64,000 nucleotides of DNA. It comes from Pseudovibrio sp. Ad37 (GTDB taxonomy: Bacteria; Pseudomonadota; Alphaproteobacteria; Rhizobiales; Stappiaceae). The stretch lies in assembly GCF_001623075.1 (NCBI RefSeq), contig NZ_LMCF01000216.1:1-64000 (forward strand). Direction: 5' to 3'. Position numbers and translations under genes: made by a program. Within the stretch, counting starts at the first letter, position 1, and each line of letters begins with the position of its first letter. Shown in pieces: positions 35,659 through 45,295 of the stretch. A model generated the notes under the pieces. It saw nothing but the letters and a program-made list of their open reading frames with translations, was not told the DNA's origin and searched no databases.

Positions 35659-35777
35659 ATGGTTAACAAGATCCTACCGCCCAGATTCAAATCTAGACTC
35701 GTGACCCCGTCACCGGCTCTCACTGCCATTACACGTTAAAATTGACAAGACGCTCTGTTAAAGATGGTTAACAAGAT
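35659..35777. repeat. Direct repeat ATGGTTAACAAGAT, 105 nt apart
   Basis: The 14-nt sequence ATGGTTAACAAGAT occurs at 35659-35672 and 35764-35777. The second copy overlaps the 3' end of the small hypothetical gene (stop at 35758-35760). A GTTAAC core makes each half symmetrical. No function is recognised. Confidence 0.45.
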
Positions 35778-36054
35778 TTTTCGAATTACCATCACGCTCC
35801 AGCATCGCACGTCCCGTATCGGTCAGCTTACAAACGAGCCAATCCGGCTTCAACGGGTTGGAAAACCAAGGCTCCGCCCACCCTGCTGCAATACACGCCC
35901 GCACAGTTGCAGCTGGCACTTGTCGACCGCTCTCATCGAACAGCGGTAACTTTCCACCTGCTTCGTTAAGACCTCGCCTTAACCATTTGAGTTGTGTGGG
36001 ACTCGGACGATTGGAACCTTTAGAACTGACTGGAGAATTTTCGCGATTAGCCAT
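35758..36054 (-). CDS. Small hypothetical protein
   Basis: From the ATG at 36054 the protein has 98 residues; an upstream in-frame start at 36135 would add 27 residues without family support. I do not recognise it. SPTQLKWLRRGLNEAGGKLPLFDESGRQV followed by ACIAAGWAEPWFSNPLKPDWLVCKLTDTGRAML has a helix-turn-helix then beta-wing look, as in small winged-helix proteins, ending in a Lys/Asn tail. It is divergent to the GPR-like gene. DNA binding is a guess from pattern. Confidence 0.5.
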   Translation of the reverse strand: MANRENSPVSSKGSNRPSPTQLKWLRRGLNEAGGKLPLFDESGRQVPAATVRACIAAGWAEPWFSNPLKPDWLVCKLTDTGRAMLERDGNSKNLVNHL

Positions 36055-36186
36055 AGTGAGTTCCCCCCAAAATTGCTGCCTGTGACTTATCGTAGGGCAC
36101 CTAAAAATCCCGGCAACTTCTGTTGTACAGTCCACCGGATTGTGCCATTAGGTTAAGGGTAGCTGCAAGGTGGGGAAATCTAAATC

Positions 36187-36201
36187 TTAAGGTACCGTTA
36201 A
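36187..36201 (+). promoter_or_regulatory. Perfect CtrA-type site upstream of the GPR-like gene
   Basis: TTAA-GGTACCG-TTAA is an exact TTAA-N7-TTAA match. It overlaps an 18-nt perfect palindrome, ACCGTTAACATTAACGGT, at 36194-36211. Both lie about 240 nt upstream of the GPR ATG in a 386-nt gap (36055-36440), which otherwise shows only the GPR ribosome site. The site could also serve the divergent small gene. Confidence 0.55.
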
Positions 36202-36440
36202 CATTAACGGTCCGCTTTGATTCTGAAAACTCCTTGTTTTTGGCCCTAGAAGTTCGACGGTGCTCTCAATTCAGAGCTGTTGGATTGCATGGGGCCAAAC
36301 CTATTGTTGTCTGAAATGCGTTCTTGTTTGGGAGGAATGTATTTCGCGTAGGACGGACACCTTGTGGTAACGGCGCCGGCACAAAAGGCGAAAAATGTGC
36401 TGACGACCGGCAAGTAGAGAGTACGGACGCGAGGCGAGAT

Positions 36441-39400
36441 ATGGCGAACACCCCGAAGGCGAAAGCTCCATCGGAAGTGGCTCTGTCAGCGGTAGAAGAA
36501 GCCCTTCAGGCTGATTTTGGCGCTCCACAAGAGTCTATTTTATCCAGTGAACAGGAGAGCACCACTGCGGCCCCCCCGCAAATGTCTGCTAGCCCTGCAA
36601 CGGAGTCTGTAACAACAGCTCCTTCCTCTGATAAAAAACTGGCTCAGCTTGTAGAAGAAAATCAAGCTCCGAGACAGGTTCGCAAACGTGGCCGTGGTGG
36701 CCGCCCGCCCACAGCAAGCAACGATGATCGCCAGTCCATTGGCTCACTGATGTTTGCTCTGCAGCGTAAGCCGTCTGCAGCTCCATTCTGGTTCGCATTT
36801 GCAGTCTCCGTTGTCTGGGCCAGCCTTGGCTTGGCAATGTCCTGGGGCTCATTCGCTGCTCAGCTTGAAAAATCATCCTCCTTCTCAGGCGTATTTGAAA
36901 ACCCGACGCTGGTTCTCATTTCCGTCTTTATTGTTGTTCCAATCGCATTTGTCTGGGTGATGGCTCTCCTGTTCTGGCGAGCACAGGAAATGCGCAACGT
37001 CGCACGGGGCATGACGGAAGTTGCTCTTCGTCTTGCTGAGCCTGAAGATGTTGCAAAAGAAAGCATCCTGAACGTTGGTCAGGCAATCCGCCGCGAAGCT
37101 GCCGCCATGGGCGACGGCATTGAACGCGCGATTGCACGTGCCAGCGAGTTGGAAGTTCTCATTCATAAGGAAGTCTCGTCCCTTGAGAACTCCTATAATG
37201 ACAACGAACTGAAAATTCGCCGTCTGGTGGAAGAACTTGTCAGCCAGCGTGAAGCCATTCAGGCAAACGCAGAGCTGGTTCGTGAAACCATCTCCGGCTC
37301 CCACGAAAATCTTGCATCACAGCTCGCGAACACATCAGAGGAATTCGCCTCCTCTGTTGATCGTGCCCGGGAACGCCTAACCGGTTCGATCGACGCTACG
37401 CTTGAGCAGATGACAAGCAAGATCGAAAATCGCGTCACAGAAGCAACCGACAGCTTCACTGAAGCTGGCAGCGAAATGGTCTCCTCGCTGACCGTTCGCT
37501 CCGATGATTATGTCGAGCGCCTCACTTCTACCGGCTCTGAGCTGGTTGAAACACTCTCCGACACCGGCTCCAAGCTCTCTGAAACACTTCACGAGCGCGG
37601 ATCTTCTATCAATGAAGAGTTCTCCTCTACTGCAAACTCCTTCATTGATAACCTGACCGAGCGCGGTACAGACCTCAACACCCGTCTTTCTGAAACTTCA
37701 GAAGCACTCGTTGACAATCTGGCAAGCCGCAGCGATGAAATCACTGCATCCCTGTCCTCCACCGGAACTGAAATTGTTGAGGGTCTTTCCACTCGCGGCA
37801 ATGAAATCAGCGACCTGTTGGCAGAACGCGGCGACGCTCTGAACGCAACACTCGGCGCTGCTGGCGCAGAACTGTCTGCAACCATCACAGACCAGACAGA
37901 AGCCATGAAAGGCGTTCTGCAGGCGCAGGGTACTGAGCTGACGGCCTCTATCGAAGAGACGGTCTCTTCTGTAACGGCACAGTTTGTTGGAGCAAGCTCT
38001 GACCTGACACAAACTCTGGTAACCACATCCGGTGAGGTTGTTGGCCAGATCAGTGCAGCAAACACAGAACTCAACTCCACACTGACCAACGGTCTGTCCG
38101 AGTTTACATCCAGCGTTTCGCAAACCAGCGGCGAGCTGGCACAGACACTGGTGATCACCACATCAACCGTCACCGAGCAGCTGACCGAAGCAAATGCGTC
38201 CCTCACCGATACGCTCAATGTTTCCGTTCAGTCCATCAGCTCTGCTGCTGAGGGTGCAAGCTCGCAGATTGGTGCTGTTATTTCAAACGGCGTTACAGAG
38301 TTGAGCACAAGCGTCACAAGCGCAAGCTCCGAACTCTCACAAGCTCTGGCAACAACAACCTCCACTGTGACCGATCAGATCAACAGTGCGAACGACACCC
38401 TGACAGAAACAATGAACCTTGGCGTTGTTTCCATTAACCAGAGTGTCGAGACCGCAGGTTCCGAGCTGACAACGACACTTCTCACCGCTTCCAGCGAAGT
38501 CACTGAGAAGATCACCACAGCAAACGACAACCTGACTGAGACCCTGAAGGGTGGCATCGATACCATCACCCGTACAGTGGATGGCGTCAGCGGCGAACTC
38601 TCCCAGTCTCTGGACAGCGGCGTTGAGCTTCTGTCTCAAACGGTTAGCAACACAACCTCTGTTATGGCAGAGACAATGGAAAGCGGCGTAGCTAATCTCA
38701 ACGAGAGTGTTTACGGCGTATCCGCACAGCTGACAGAAACACTGGACACCAGCGCATCCAACTTCACAGCATCTGTATCCGGCGCGACCGCCAATATCAC
38801 AGAAGCTCTGGAAGATGGCGTCTCGAACCTCAGCACCACTGTTTCTGGTGCAAAAGAGCATATCTCCGAGGCTTTGGAAGGCGGCGTTGTCACACTCAGC
38901 GAAACCGTCAATGCTGCAGGTTCCCAGATCTCCACGATCATGGACAGCGGTGTGGGTAGCCTGACCGACACAGTCAAAACTGCAGACACAATCATTTCCG
39001 AAACGCTGAATACAGGCGTCGGCAGCCTTAGCGAAACCGTCAATGCTGCAAGCTCCCAGATCTCAACGATCATGGACAGCGGTGTGGGCAGCCTGACCGA
39101 CACAGTCAAAACTGCAAACACAATCATTTCCGAGACGCTGGATACAAGCGTCGGCAGCCTCAACGAAACCGTCAACTCCGCAAGCGAGCAGATCTCGACG
39201 CTTATGGAGACCGGCGTTGGCAGCTTGAACGAGACCGTAAACACGGCCAATACTCAGCTGACAGATACGCTGAACCTGACAGTCACAACAGTTTCCGATC
39301 AGTTCGGCAGTGCAAACGCACAGCTGCATGAAACGCTCGAAACCTCTATCTCTGGCGTCACCGATCACTTCACCTCCGCAAGCACACGTCTTTCCGACGA

Positions 39401-42400
39401 GATCCTTACCCGCAGTGAAGAAATCAACGCCAACCTGTCTCTTACAAGTGGCCGCCTGATCGACACGATCACAGGCCGCACCGAAGAGATGATGGGTGTT
39501 GTTGATGAGCGTGTGACCAACCTGGACACTGCCCTGCGCTCAACCGGCGAACAGGCAGCAGAAGGCATTGCAAACCGTGGTCGCGAGATCAACGAAGCAA
39601 TAGCTGTTCAGTGCACCGACTTCATCGACACACTGTCCCACCGCTCCACTGAGGTTTCCGAAGTGTTGCGCGGCGCTGGTGAAAGCATCATTGCGGATCT
39701 GTCTCTGCGTGGCGGCGACATTGCGACCCGTCTGGATGACACGGCAAACACACTCGGCACCACCATCACAGTTAGCGGCGGCGAGCTGGCTGACCGTCTT
39801 GGCAACGTCAGCACTCAGATCTATGAGAGCATCACCATCAACGGTGCTGAGCTTGATCAACGTCTGGCAGAGCGCGGCGCAGAAGTTGCTGACACCATCA
39901 GCAAACAGACATCCGCCTTCAAGACTGCTCTTGAAAGCACAACAACCGACATCACCGGCGCACTTGGCCTGCGCACTGAGGAACTGGCTGACAAACTGGC
40001 TGACACCGGTACACAGCTGGCATACCTCATCGGCTCTCGTGGTGAGCGCGTAACAGCTGATCTGACCGAAATCGGCGATCGCATTACCGAAACCCTCGAC
40101 ATCCGTGGCCGTGCTTTGAACGATGGCCTGGCAAGCAAACTGGCAGAACTGGAACAGGTTGTTACCGAAAGCGGTTCCGATCTTGTTCAGTCCCTCGATT
40201 TGCGCAGTCAGAACATCGGCGAATCCTTTGACAACCGCATCGAGACACTCGACGCGAGACTCGAAGAACGAACCAGCACCTTCGAGCAGAGCTTCGATAC
40301 ACGCGCAGCAGCCCTCACCGAGACCATCGAAAGCCGCACCACAAAGCTGGCAGACGCGGTCGAACAGGGCACTGGCATCATCGCAAGCACTCTGGAAGAG
40401 AAAACCCAGTCCATCTCCAGGATCCTCGAAGATCGTACCGACATCATTGCGGTCAATCTCTCCGAGCGTGTGGAACAGGTTGGCGTCTCTCTTTCCAACC
40501 GTGCAGAGAAGATCGGCGAAATCCTCGCTCAGCGTTCAGAAGCCATCGAAGAGACAATCTCCACAAGCCTGTCCACTTTCGATCAGGCAGTTGGCGACAA
40601 AGTCGAGGCAGCTGCAACTGTCATCTCCGACCGTGCAGAACACCTTGCTGACTCTCTGTCCACCGGCACAGAGCGCATCGATCAGGCTCTGGACGCACGC
40701 GCCAAACAGATCTCTGAAACTCTGGTCAGCCGCACCCGCGAGATTGCCAAGGCATTCCACGACGGTCAGACCGAGATCAACGAAGCGCTCGACAGTCGTC
40801 TGGAAGAAGCTGGCAGCATCATCGTCAAGCAGTCCAAGAACCTCACCGACGCTCTGTCCGAGCAGGTCGCAGAGATCAACGTTTCTCTCGGCTCCAAGGT
40901 GTTCGAAGTTGCAGAAACGCTCGACAGCCGTTCCAAGGCTCTCGAAACGATCCTCACAGACCGCCTCGAAGCAATCTCCTCCACCATGGGAGACGAGAGC
41001 GAGAAGGCAGCAACCACGCTTACAAGCGCAATGGCAGAGGCAACCTCTTCCCTTGGCTCCGAAAGCACCCGTGTTCGCGATCTTATCCTCGAAGTCGTTG
41101 GTCAGGCGTCCGATCGCCTTGCTCAGGAACGTGACCTCACAACCGAGAAGGTTGTCAGCAGCGTAGAGCAGCTGTCCGGCACACTGAGCAAAGAAGGCGA
41201 GCGTCTGCAGGAAATCGTTTCCAACTCCATCGGCGAAGCCCGTAACTCTCTGGAAGGCGAAGGCGAGAAAGCAGCAGCAGCTGTTTCCGATGCCATGGCA
41301 ACCGTACGCGGTACGCTCACCAAGGAAGGTGACGAAGTCGCACAGCGCGTTCTCTGCACTGTGGCTCAGGCAGCTAACGCTCTGGCCGTGGAAAGCGAAA
41401 ACGCCCGCGCCATGTACACCGCAACCCTGGCTGAAATGTCTGGCGCCCTCACCGGCGAAAGCGACAAGGTCCGTGGTGATCTGTCCCAGACTATCGAGCT
41501 GGTAACTGGCCGCCTCTCCGCAGAAAGCGAACGCTCCAAGACGATCCTCGCAGATTCTGCAGAAGACGTCCGCAAGCTTCTGGCTGGCGAAACCGACGAA
41601 GTTCGTGCTCGCGTCTTCACCACCATCGAAGAAGCAGCAGGCACCTTGTCTACCCGCGTCAAGTCCGTGGCAGACGAGCTGCTGGTTAAAGCCGAGAACC
41701 TCAACGATGCCTTCGGCAGCCGCTCTGCTGAGCTTTCCGAGATCATCGGCAAGGACGGCAGCGAGCTGATCACTGCCATCGAAAACCGTGCTCATGACCT
41801 CACCACACGCGTCAACGAAGTCCAGAACGCAATTCTGGATGCAGTGGCCGTGAAGGGCCGTGAAGTCTCTGACCGCTTTGCACAGAACGGTCTGCAGGCA
41901 ACACGCGATTTGGTTGAAGCTGGCGACAAGATCGTGACTGCAATCGACGAGCGCAGCAACATCGCAACCACCCGTCTGGACGACAGCCGCGAGCGTATGC
42001 AGGCCGACATGAACGTCCTGCTCAACGCAGTCTCCACAAAGGGTCAGGAAGTTGCAGAGACCGTCACCCGTCAGGGTGCAGTCGCAACCGATGCTCTGAC
42101 ACAAACCATCGACGGCATCGGCAACACCATCGAAGATCGCACCCGGATGGCTGTGAACGTGATGACAGGCACCAAAGAGCGTCTGGAAACAGATGTCTCC
42201 GAAATCCTGACACGTCTCAATGCCTCCAACGGAAGTCTTCGTCAGATCCTTGCATCCGCAAGCGAGAACCTGTCTGAAGTTGAAACCAACCTCGCAAACC
42301 GTGCAGGTGAGTTCAGGACCGCGATCGACCGTGCTGTTACCGAGACTGAAGCAGCAAACGCCACTATCGAAAACCAGGTCGGTCAGCTCCGCAACACAAC

Positions 42401-43709
42401 ACATACCGTGCTTGCAGACGCGGCGAAAATCGCAGGCCGCATGGAAGACCAGAACCAGCTTCTCGGTCAGGCCATTGCAGATCTGGAAGCAACCAACACC
42501 CATGTTGACAGTCGCTTCACAGACCGCCGCATGGCAATTGAAATGGTTGCAGACACGCTGATCAAGAAAACATCTGATGTTGAAGTGCTCATGGCGAACT
42601 ACACCAACACCCTTGGTGACACGCTTGAAGTTGCGGACGACAAGGCTCGCGAAGTTTCTGGCATGCTCCGTGCTGCTGCTGAAGCTGCGACCAAGTCTGT
42701 GACTGAGCAGTTCGAAAGCATGCGCATGACCGCTGGTATGGAAGGTCAGAAGGCACGTGATGCAGTTAAAGCTGCCCACGATGATATCCTTCATGACATG
42801 AAGTCCACCGTCACTGAAGCATCCGAGCGCTTTACCGATGCAACATCTCGCATGCGTGAAGTTGCCCGTTCAGTACACCATGAGCTGGAAGCAACCCGCT
42901 CTGAACTGAATGCAGGTATTCTGGCTCTGCCGGATGAAGCAGAAGCATCTACCTCTGCACTGCGTCGCATCGTGAGCGAACAGGTGAAGGCACTGGAGGA
43001 ACTCTCCACCATCGTGTCCCGCCAGTCTTCTCAGTTCGATGTGTCCACGCCAGCAGAACCAGCACGTGCAGTCAACGCTGCTCCGGCAGCAGTGGCAGCG
43101 ACCAGCCAATACGCAGCAGCTGAAGCACCAACACTGCAGCAAGTTGCAGCCACCGGCGCAAAGCCTGCCCGTATGGCTCCGTCCCCTCGTCGCATGGAAG
43201 CTCCTGCTCCACGCGCAAAGCGTCCGCAGCCAGCACCAGCAGCTGCACCGCAGGGAAACGGCACATCCAAGGGCTGGATCAGCGACCTGCTCCGCCGCGC
43301 TTCAGATGATGAAGACACAATGGGCGGACATCCGCGCGACACAGCAAACGCACGCACCCCGCAGCACATGGTTGAATCCCTCAACTCCCTGAGCATGGAC
43401 ATTGCTCGTGCAGTTGATCATGAAACCTTCGTCGATCTGTGGGAGCGCTACAAGCGCGGCGAACGTGATGTCTTCACCCGTCGCCTGTACACCCTGCAAG
43501 GTCAGCAGACCTTCGACGAGATCCGCCAGAAGTACGGTCGCGATCCTGAATTCCGCAGCGCAGTTGAGCGTTACATTCAGGACTTCGAACAACTCCTGTC
43601 TCAGGTCTCCAGAAGCGACAGCGACAATCAGCTCGGTCAGACCTACCTGACCTCTGATACCGGCAAGGTCTACACCATGCTTGCTCACGCAAGTGGCCGC
43701 TTCGACTAA
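36441..43709 (+). CDS. gpr: Growth pole ring (GPR)-like giant coiled membrane protein
   Basis: The protein has 2422 residues from the ATG at 36441, which has GAGG 6-7 nt upstream; the longer reading from TTG at 36324 lacks support. Residues 1-110 are disordered with a basic RKRGRGGRPP patch. Two membrane helices lie at about 116-135 and 157-178. Residues about 190-2200 are continuous amphipathic 11-residue-type repeats rich in Ser, Thr, Glu (apolipoprotein-like); a Pro/Ala linker follows to about 2275, then a conserved C-terminal domain (MVESLNSLSMDIARAVD, FVDLWERYKRGERDVFTRRLY, YGRDPEFRSAVERYI). This layout is that of Agrobacterium GPR, the ring protein needed for polar growth. Family call is from architecture, not from a search. 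Confidence 0.75.
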   Translation: MANTPKAKAPSEVALSAVEEALQADFGAPQESILSSEQESTTAAPPQMSASPATESVTTAPSSDKKLAQLVEENQAPRQVRKRGRGGRPPTASNDDRQSIGSLMFALQRKPSAAPFWFAFAVSVVWASLGLAMSWGSFAAQLEKSSSFSGVFENPTLVLISVFIVVPIAFVWVMALLFWRAQEMRNVARGMTEVALRLAEPEDVAKESILNVGQAIRREAAAMGDGIERAIARASELEVLIHKEVSSLENSYNDNELKIRRLVEELVSQREAIQANAELVRETISGSHENLASQLANTSEEFASSVDRARERLTGSIDATLEQMTSKIENRVTEATDSFTEAGSEMVSSLTVRSDDYVERLTSTGSELVETLSDTGSKLSETLHERGSSINEEFSSTANSFIDNLTERGTDLNTRLSETSEALVDNLASRSDEITASLSSTGTEIVEGLSTRGNEISDLLAERGDALNATLGAAGAELSATITDQTEAMKGVLQAQGTELTASIEETVSSVTAQFVGASSDLTQTLVTTSGEVVGQISAANTELNSTLTNGLSEFTSSVSQTSGELAQTLVITTSTVTEQLTEANASLTDTLNVSVQSISSAAEGASSQIGAVISNGVTELSTSVTSASSELSQALATTTSTVTDQINSANDTLTETMNLGVVSINQSVETAGSELTTTLLTASSEVTEKITTANDNLTETLKGGIDTITRTVDGVSGELSQSLDSGVELLSQTVSNTTSVMAETMESGVANLNESVYGVSAQLTETLDTSASNFTASVSGATANITEALEDGVSNLSTTVSGAKEHISEALEGGVVTLSETVNAAGSQISTIMDSGVGSLTDTVKTADTIISETLNTGVGSLSETVNAASSQISTIMDSGVGSLTDTVKTANTIISETLDTSVGSLNETVNSASEQISTLMETGVGSLNETVNTANTQLTDTLNLTVTTVSDQFGSANAQLHETLETSISGVTDHFTSASTRLSDEILTRSEEINANLSLTSGRLIDTITGRTEEMMGVVDERVTNLDTALRSTGEQAAEGIANRGREINEAIAVQCTDFIDTLSHRSTEVSEVLRGAGESIIADLSLRGGDIATRLDDTANTLGTTITVSGGELADRLGNVSTQIYESITINGAELDQRLAERGAEVADTISKQTSAFKTALESTTTDITGALGLRTEELADKLADTGTQLAYLIGSRGERVTADLTEIGDRITETLDIRGRALNDGLASKLAELEQVVTESGSDLVQSLDLRSQNIGESFDNRIETLDARLEERTSTFEQSFDTRAAALTETIESRTTKLADAVEQGTGIIASTLEEKTQSISRILEDRTDIIAVNLSERVEQVGVSLSNRAEKIGEILAQRSEAIEETISTSLSTFDQAVGDKVEAAATVISDRAEHLADSLSTGTERIDQALDARAKQISETLVSRTREIAKAFHDGQTEINEALDSRLEEAGSIIVKQSKNLTDALSEQVAEINVSLGSKVFEVAETLDSRSKALETILTDRLEAISSTMGDESEKAATTLTSAMAEATSSLGSESTRVRDLILEVVGQASDRLAQERDLTTEKVVSSVEQLSGTLSKEGERLQEIVSNSIGEARNSLEGEGEKAAAAVSDAMATVRGTLTKEGDEVAQRVLCTVAQAANALAVESENARAMYTATLAEMSGALTGESDKVRGDLSQTIELVTGRLSAESERSKTILADSAEDVRKLLAGETDEVRARVFTTIEEAAGTLSTRVKSVADELLVKAENLNDAFGSRSAELSEIIGKDGSELITAIENRAHDLTTRVNEVQNAILDAVAVKGREVSDRFAQNGLQATRDLVEAGDKIVTAIDERSNIATTRLDDSRERMQADMNVLLNAVSTKGQEVAETVTRQGAVATDALTQTIDGIGNTIEDRTRMAVNVMTGTKERLETDVSEILTRLNASNGSLRQILASASENLSEVETNLANRAGEFRTAIDRAVTETEAANATIENQVGQLRNTTHTVLADAAKIAGRMEDQNQLLGQAIADLEATNTHVDSRFTDRRMAIEMVADTLIKKTSDVEVLMANYTNTLGDTLEVADDKAREVSGMLRAAAEAATKSVTEQFESMRMTAGMEGQKARDAVKAAHDDILHDMKSTVTEASERFTDATSRMREVARSVHHELEATRSELNAGILALPDEAEASTSALRRIVSEQVKALEELSTIVSRQSSQFDVSTPAEPARAVNAAPAAVAATSQYAAAEAPTLQQVAATGAKPARMAPSPRRMEAPAPRAKRPQPAPAAAPQGNGTSKGWISDLLRRASDDEDTMGGHPRDTANARTPQHMVESLNSLSMDIARAVDHETFVDLWERYKRGERDVFTRRLYTLQGQQTFDEIRQKYGRDPEFRSAVERYIQDFEQLLSQVSRSDSDNQLGQTYLTSDTGKVYTMLAHASGRFD
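38898..39161 (+). repeat. Two near-identical 132-bp units inside the GPR-like gene
   Basis: Units 38898-39029 and 39030-39161 differ at few positions; each begins AGCGAAACCGTCAATGCTGC. They encode 44 residues, i.e. four 11-mers, with GSLTDTVKTA and IISETL in both. A more diverged third unit follows from 39162 (AACGAAACCGTCAAC). The DNA identity, much higher than between other repeats of the gene, points to a recent tandem duplication or gene conversion. Confidence 0.85.
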
Positions 43710-43731
43710 GCGCGACAAACAATCAAACTCA

Positions 43732-43764
43732 AAAAGGCTCCTGAGATTGTCAGGAGCCTTTTTT
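43732..43764 (+). terminator. Terminator of the GPR-like gene
   Basis: AAAAGGCTCCTGA and TCAGGAGCCTTTT form a 13-bp stem with a 5-nt loop and a run of six T. It lies 23 nt past the stop codon. Confidence 0.92.
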
Positions 43765-43948
43765 ATTGGGCCGACACAATAACACCGGTCTCTGTACTCG
43801 CTGCCCTTGCCTCCTGCCCCTCATATCTCTCAGATCCTATGGTCTCCGACCCTAAAACTCTCTCAATCGCATCCTACAACTCGGGGATGTTTGATCCTCA
43901 GAGGAAGCGATAGGGTGTGCTTCACAAGAGCAAAGGCGGAAAAGAGCG

Positions 43949-45253
43949 ATGCAGGCAACGTGGCGGCGAAATTCCTTAAAAAACGCACTGGAACACATCC
44001 ACTCAACAATGCAGCTGAAGTTCGGGTTCCGGTTGTGGGATGGCACACATGTTCCCGCCAATCCGCCCACCGCGATTATTGCAATCAATGACCCTGGTGT
44101 GATCTCGGCCCTTATGCGCCGCCCTAAGATTGAGACACTCGTCGATGCATGGGTGCAAAAGCGGATCGATATCGAAGGGGTAAACCTCTTTGAGATGGCA
44201 GAATTGCGCCCACCCGGAAAAGCAAGCAAGCTGGCCAAAAACCTAAACCGCCTCTTACTCGCAAAAGCAGTCCTGCCCTTTCTGTTCTCCCCCTCAAAAC
44301 GGCGCGCTAGCTCAGAGGTAAAAAGAGAAGGTGCCCGTGATGGCAGCGAGGCCTCTAACAAACGCAATATCGCCCACCACTATGATGTCTCAAATGAGTT
44401 CTACGCGTTATTCCTTGATGAACAAATGCTCTACACCTGCGCTTATTTCACGAAGGCCGAAAACACACTGGATCAGGCACAGCGCGACAAGCTGGATATG
44501 ATCTGCCGGAAATTGCGGTTGGAACCGGGAGACCGCCTGTTGGACATCGGGTGTGGTTGGGGCGCTCTCATTTGCCATGCAGCAGAACACTACGGCGTCA
44601 CCGCCAAAGGCGTGACACTCTCTGAGCAGCAAGTCCTGCTGGGTCGCAAAACCATTGCGGAACGAGGCTTGGAAGACCGTGTCTCAATCGAACTGCAGGA
44701 CTTCTCCAAGCTCTCTGGCACTTTCACGAAAGTCTCGTCCGTCGGTATGTTTGAGCATGTCGGCCTTGCCAATCATGAAGGATACTTCCAAGCTGTCAAG
44801 CGTCTGCTGGAGCCACGTGGGATTTACCTACACCATGCCATAACAAGGCCGGGTAAGCGCACAGAAAAGAAGTTCAGAAAAAAGCCTGCCGAATACAAAG
44901 CACTGATCCGCTACATTTTCCCCGGTGGAGAGCTCGACCACATCGGCATGAGCCTCCGCAACCTCGAGGCCACAGGCTTTGAAGTGCACGATGTGGAAGG
45001 CTGGAGGGAACATTACGCTTACACCACGTCCCACTGGGCAACACGGCTTATGTCACGCAAGGAGGAAGCAATCGCTCTGGTGGGAGAAGAAACCTTCAGA
45101 ATGTGGGCGCTGTATCTGGCAGGAGTCTCACTGGCATTTGAACGCGGTTCCGCACAAATCTTCCAGACGGTCGCAACCCGAAAAACAAAGAGTTTCTCCG
45201 GAATGCCTCTGACACGAGCCTCCCTGTACAAACGAGAGAATGAGACCTGTTAG
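43949..45253 (+). CDS. cfa: Cyclopropane-fatty-acyl-phospholipid synthase
   Basis: The enzyme transfers a methylene group from S-adenosylmethionine to double bonds of membrane lipid acyl chains. The 434-residue protein has the N-terminal lipid-binding part and the SAM motif LLDIGCGWGAL (about residues 195-205), AHHYDVSNEFYALFLDEQMLYTCAYF, VSSVGMFEHVGLANHEGYF and HYAYTTSHWATRLM, all Cfa hallmarks. It is monocistronic. The gap between the GPR terminator and this gene shows no other element. Confidence 0.93.
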   Translation: MQATWRRNSLKNALEHIHSTMQLKFGFRLWDGTHVPANPPTAIIAINDPGVISALMRRPKIETLVDAWVQKRIDIEGVNLFEMAELRPPGKASKLAKNLNRLLLAKAVLPFLFSPSKRRASSEVKREGARDGSEASNKRNIAHHYDVSNEFYALFLDEQMLYTCAYFTKAENTLDQAQRDKLDMICRKLRLEPGDRLLDIGCGWGALICHAAEHYGVTAKGVTLSEQQVLLGRKTIAERGLEDRVSIELQDFSKLSGTFTKVSSVGMFEHVGLANHEGYFQAVKRLLEPRGIYLHHAITRPGKRTEKKFRKKPAEYKALIRYIFPGGELDHIGMSLRNLEATGFEVHDVEGWREHYAYTTSHWATRLMSRKEEAIALVGEETFRMWALYLAGVSLAFERGSAQIFQTVATRKTKSFSGMPLTRASLYKRENETC

Positions 45254-45295
45254 CGATCAGATGCCCTATGAACTCGTCAAAAGCTATTGCGGCAA

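Noticed and set aside
35758-35771. TTAA-AGATGG-TTAA near the small hypothetical gene
   Set aside because: Spacer of 6 nt and located at the 3' end of a gene.
36324-36440. Upstream TTG start that would add 39 residues to the GPR-like protein
   Set aside because: No ribosome site and no conserved character; the ATG at 36441 has GAGG at normal spacing.
37589-39250. Minus-strand open frames of 141-209 codons
   Set aside because: Shadows of the Ser/Thr-rich repeats of the GPR-like gene; no ribosome site and no family pattern.
40536-42794. 752-codon open frame on the minus strand
   Set aside because: It lies wholly inside the GPR-like gene, has cysteine-rich nonsense composition and results from the repeated codon pattern of the sense strand.
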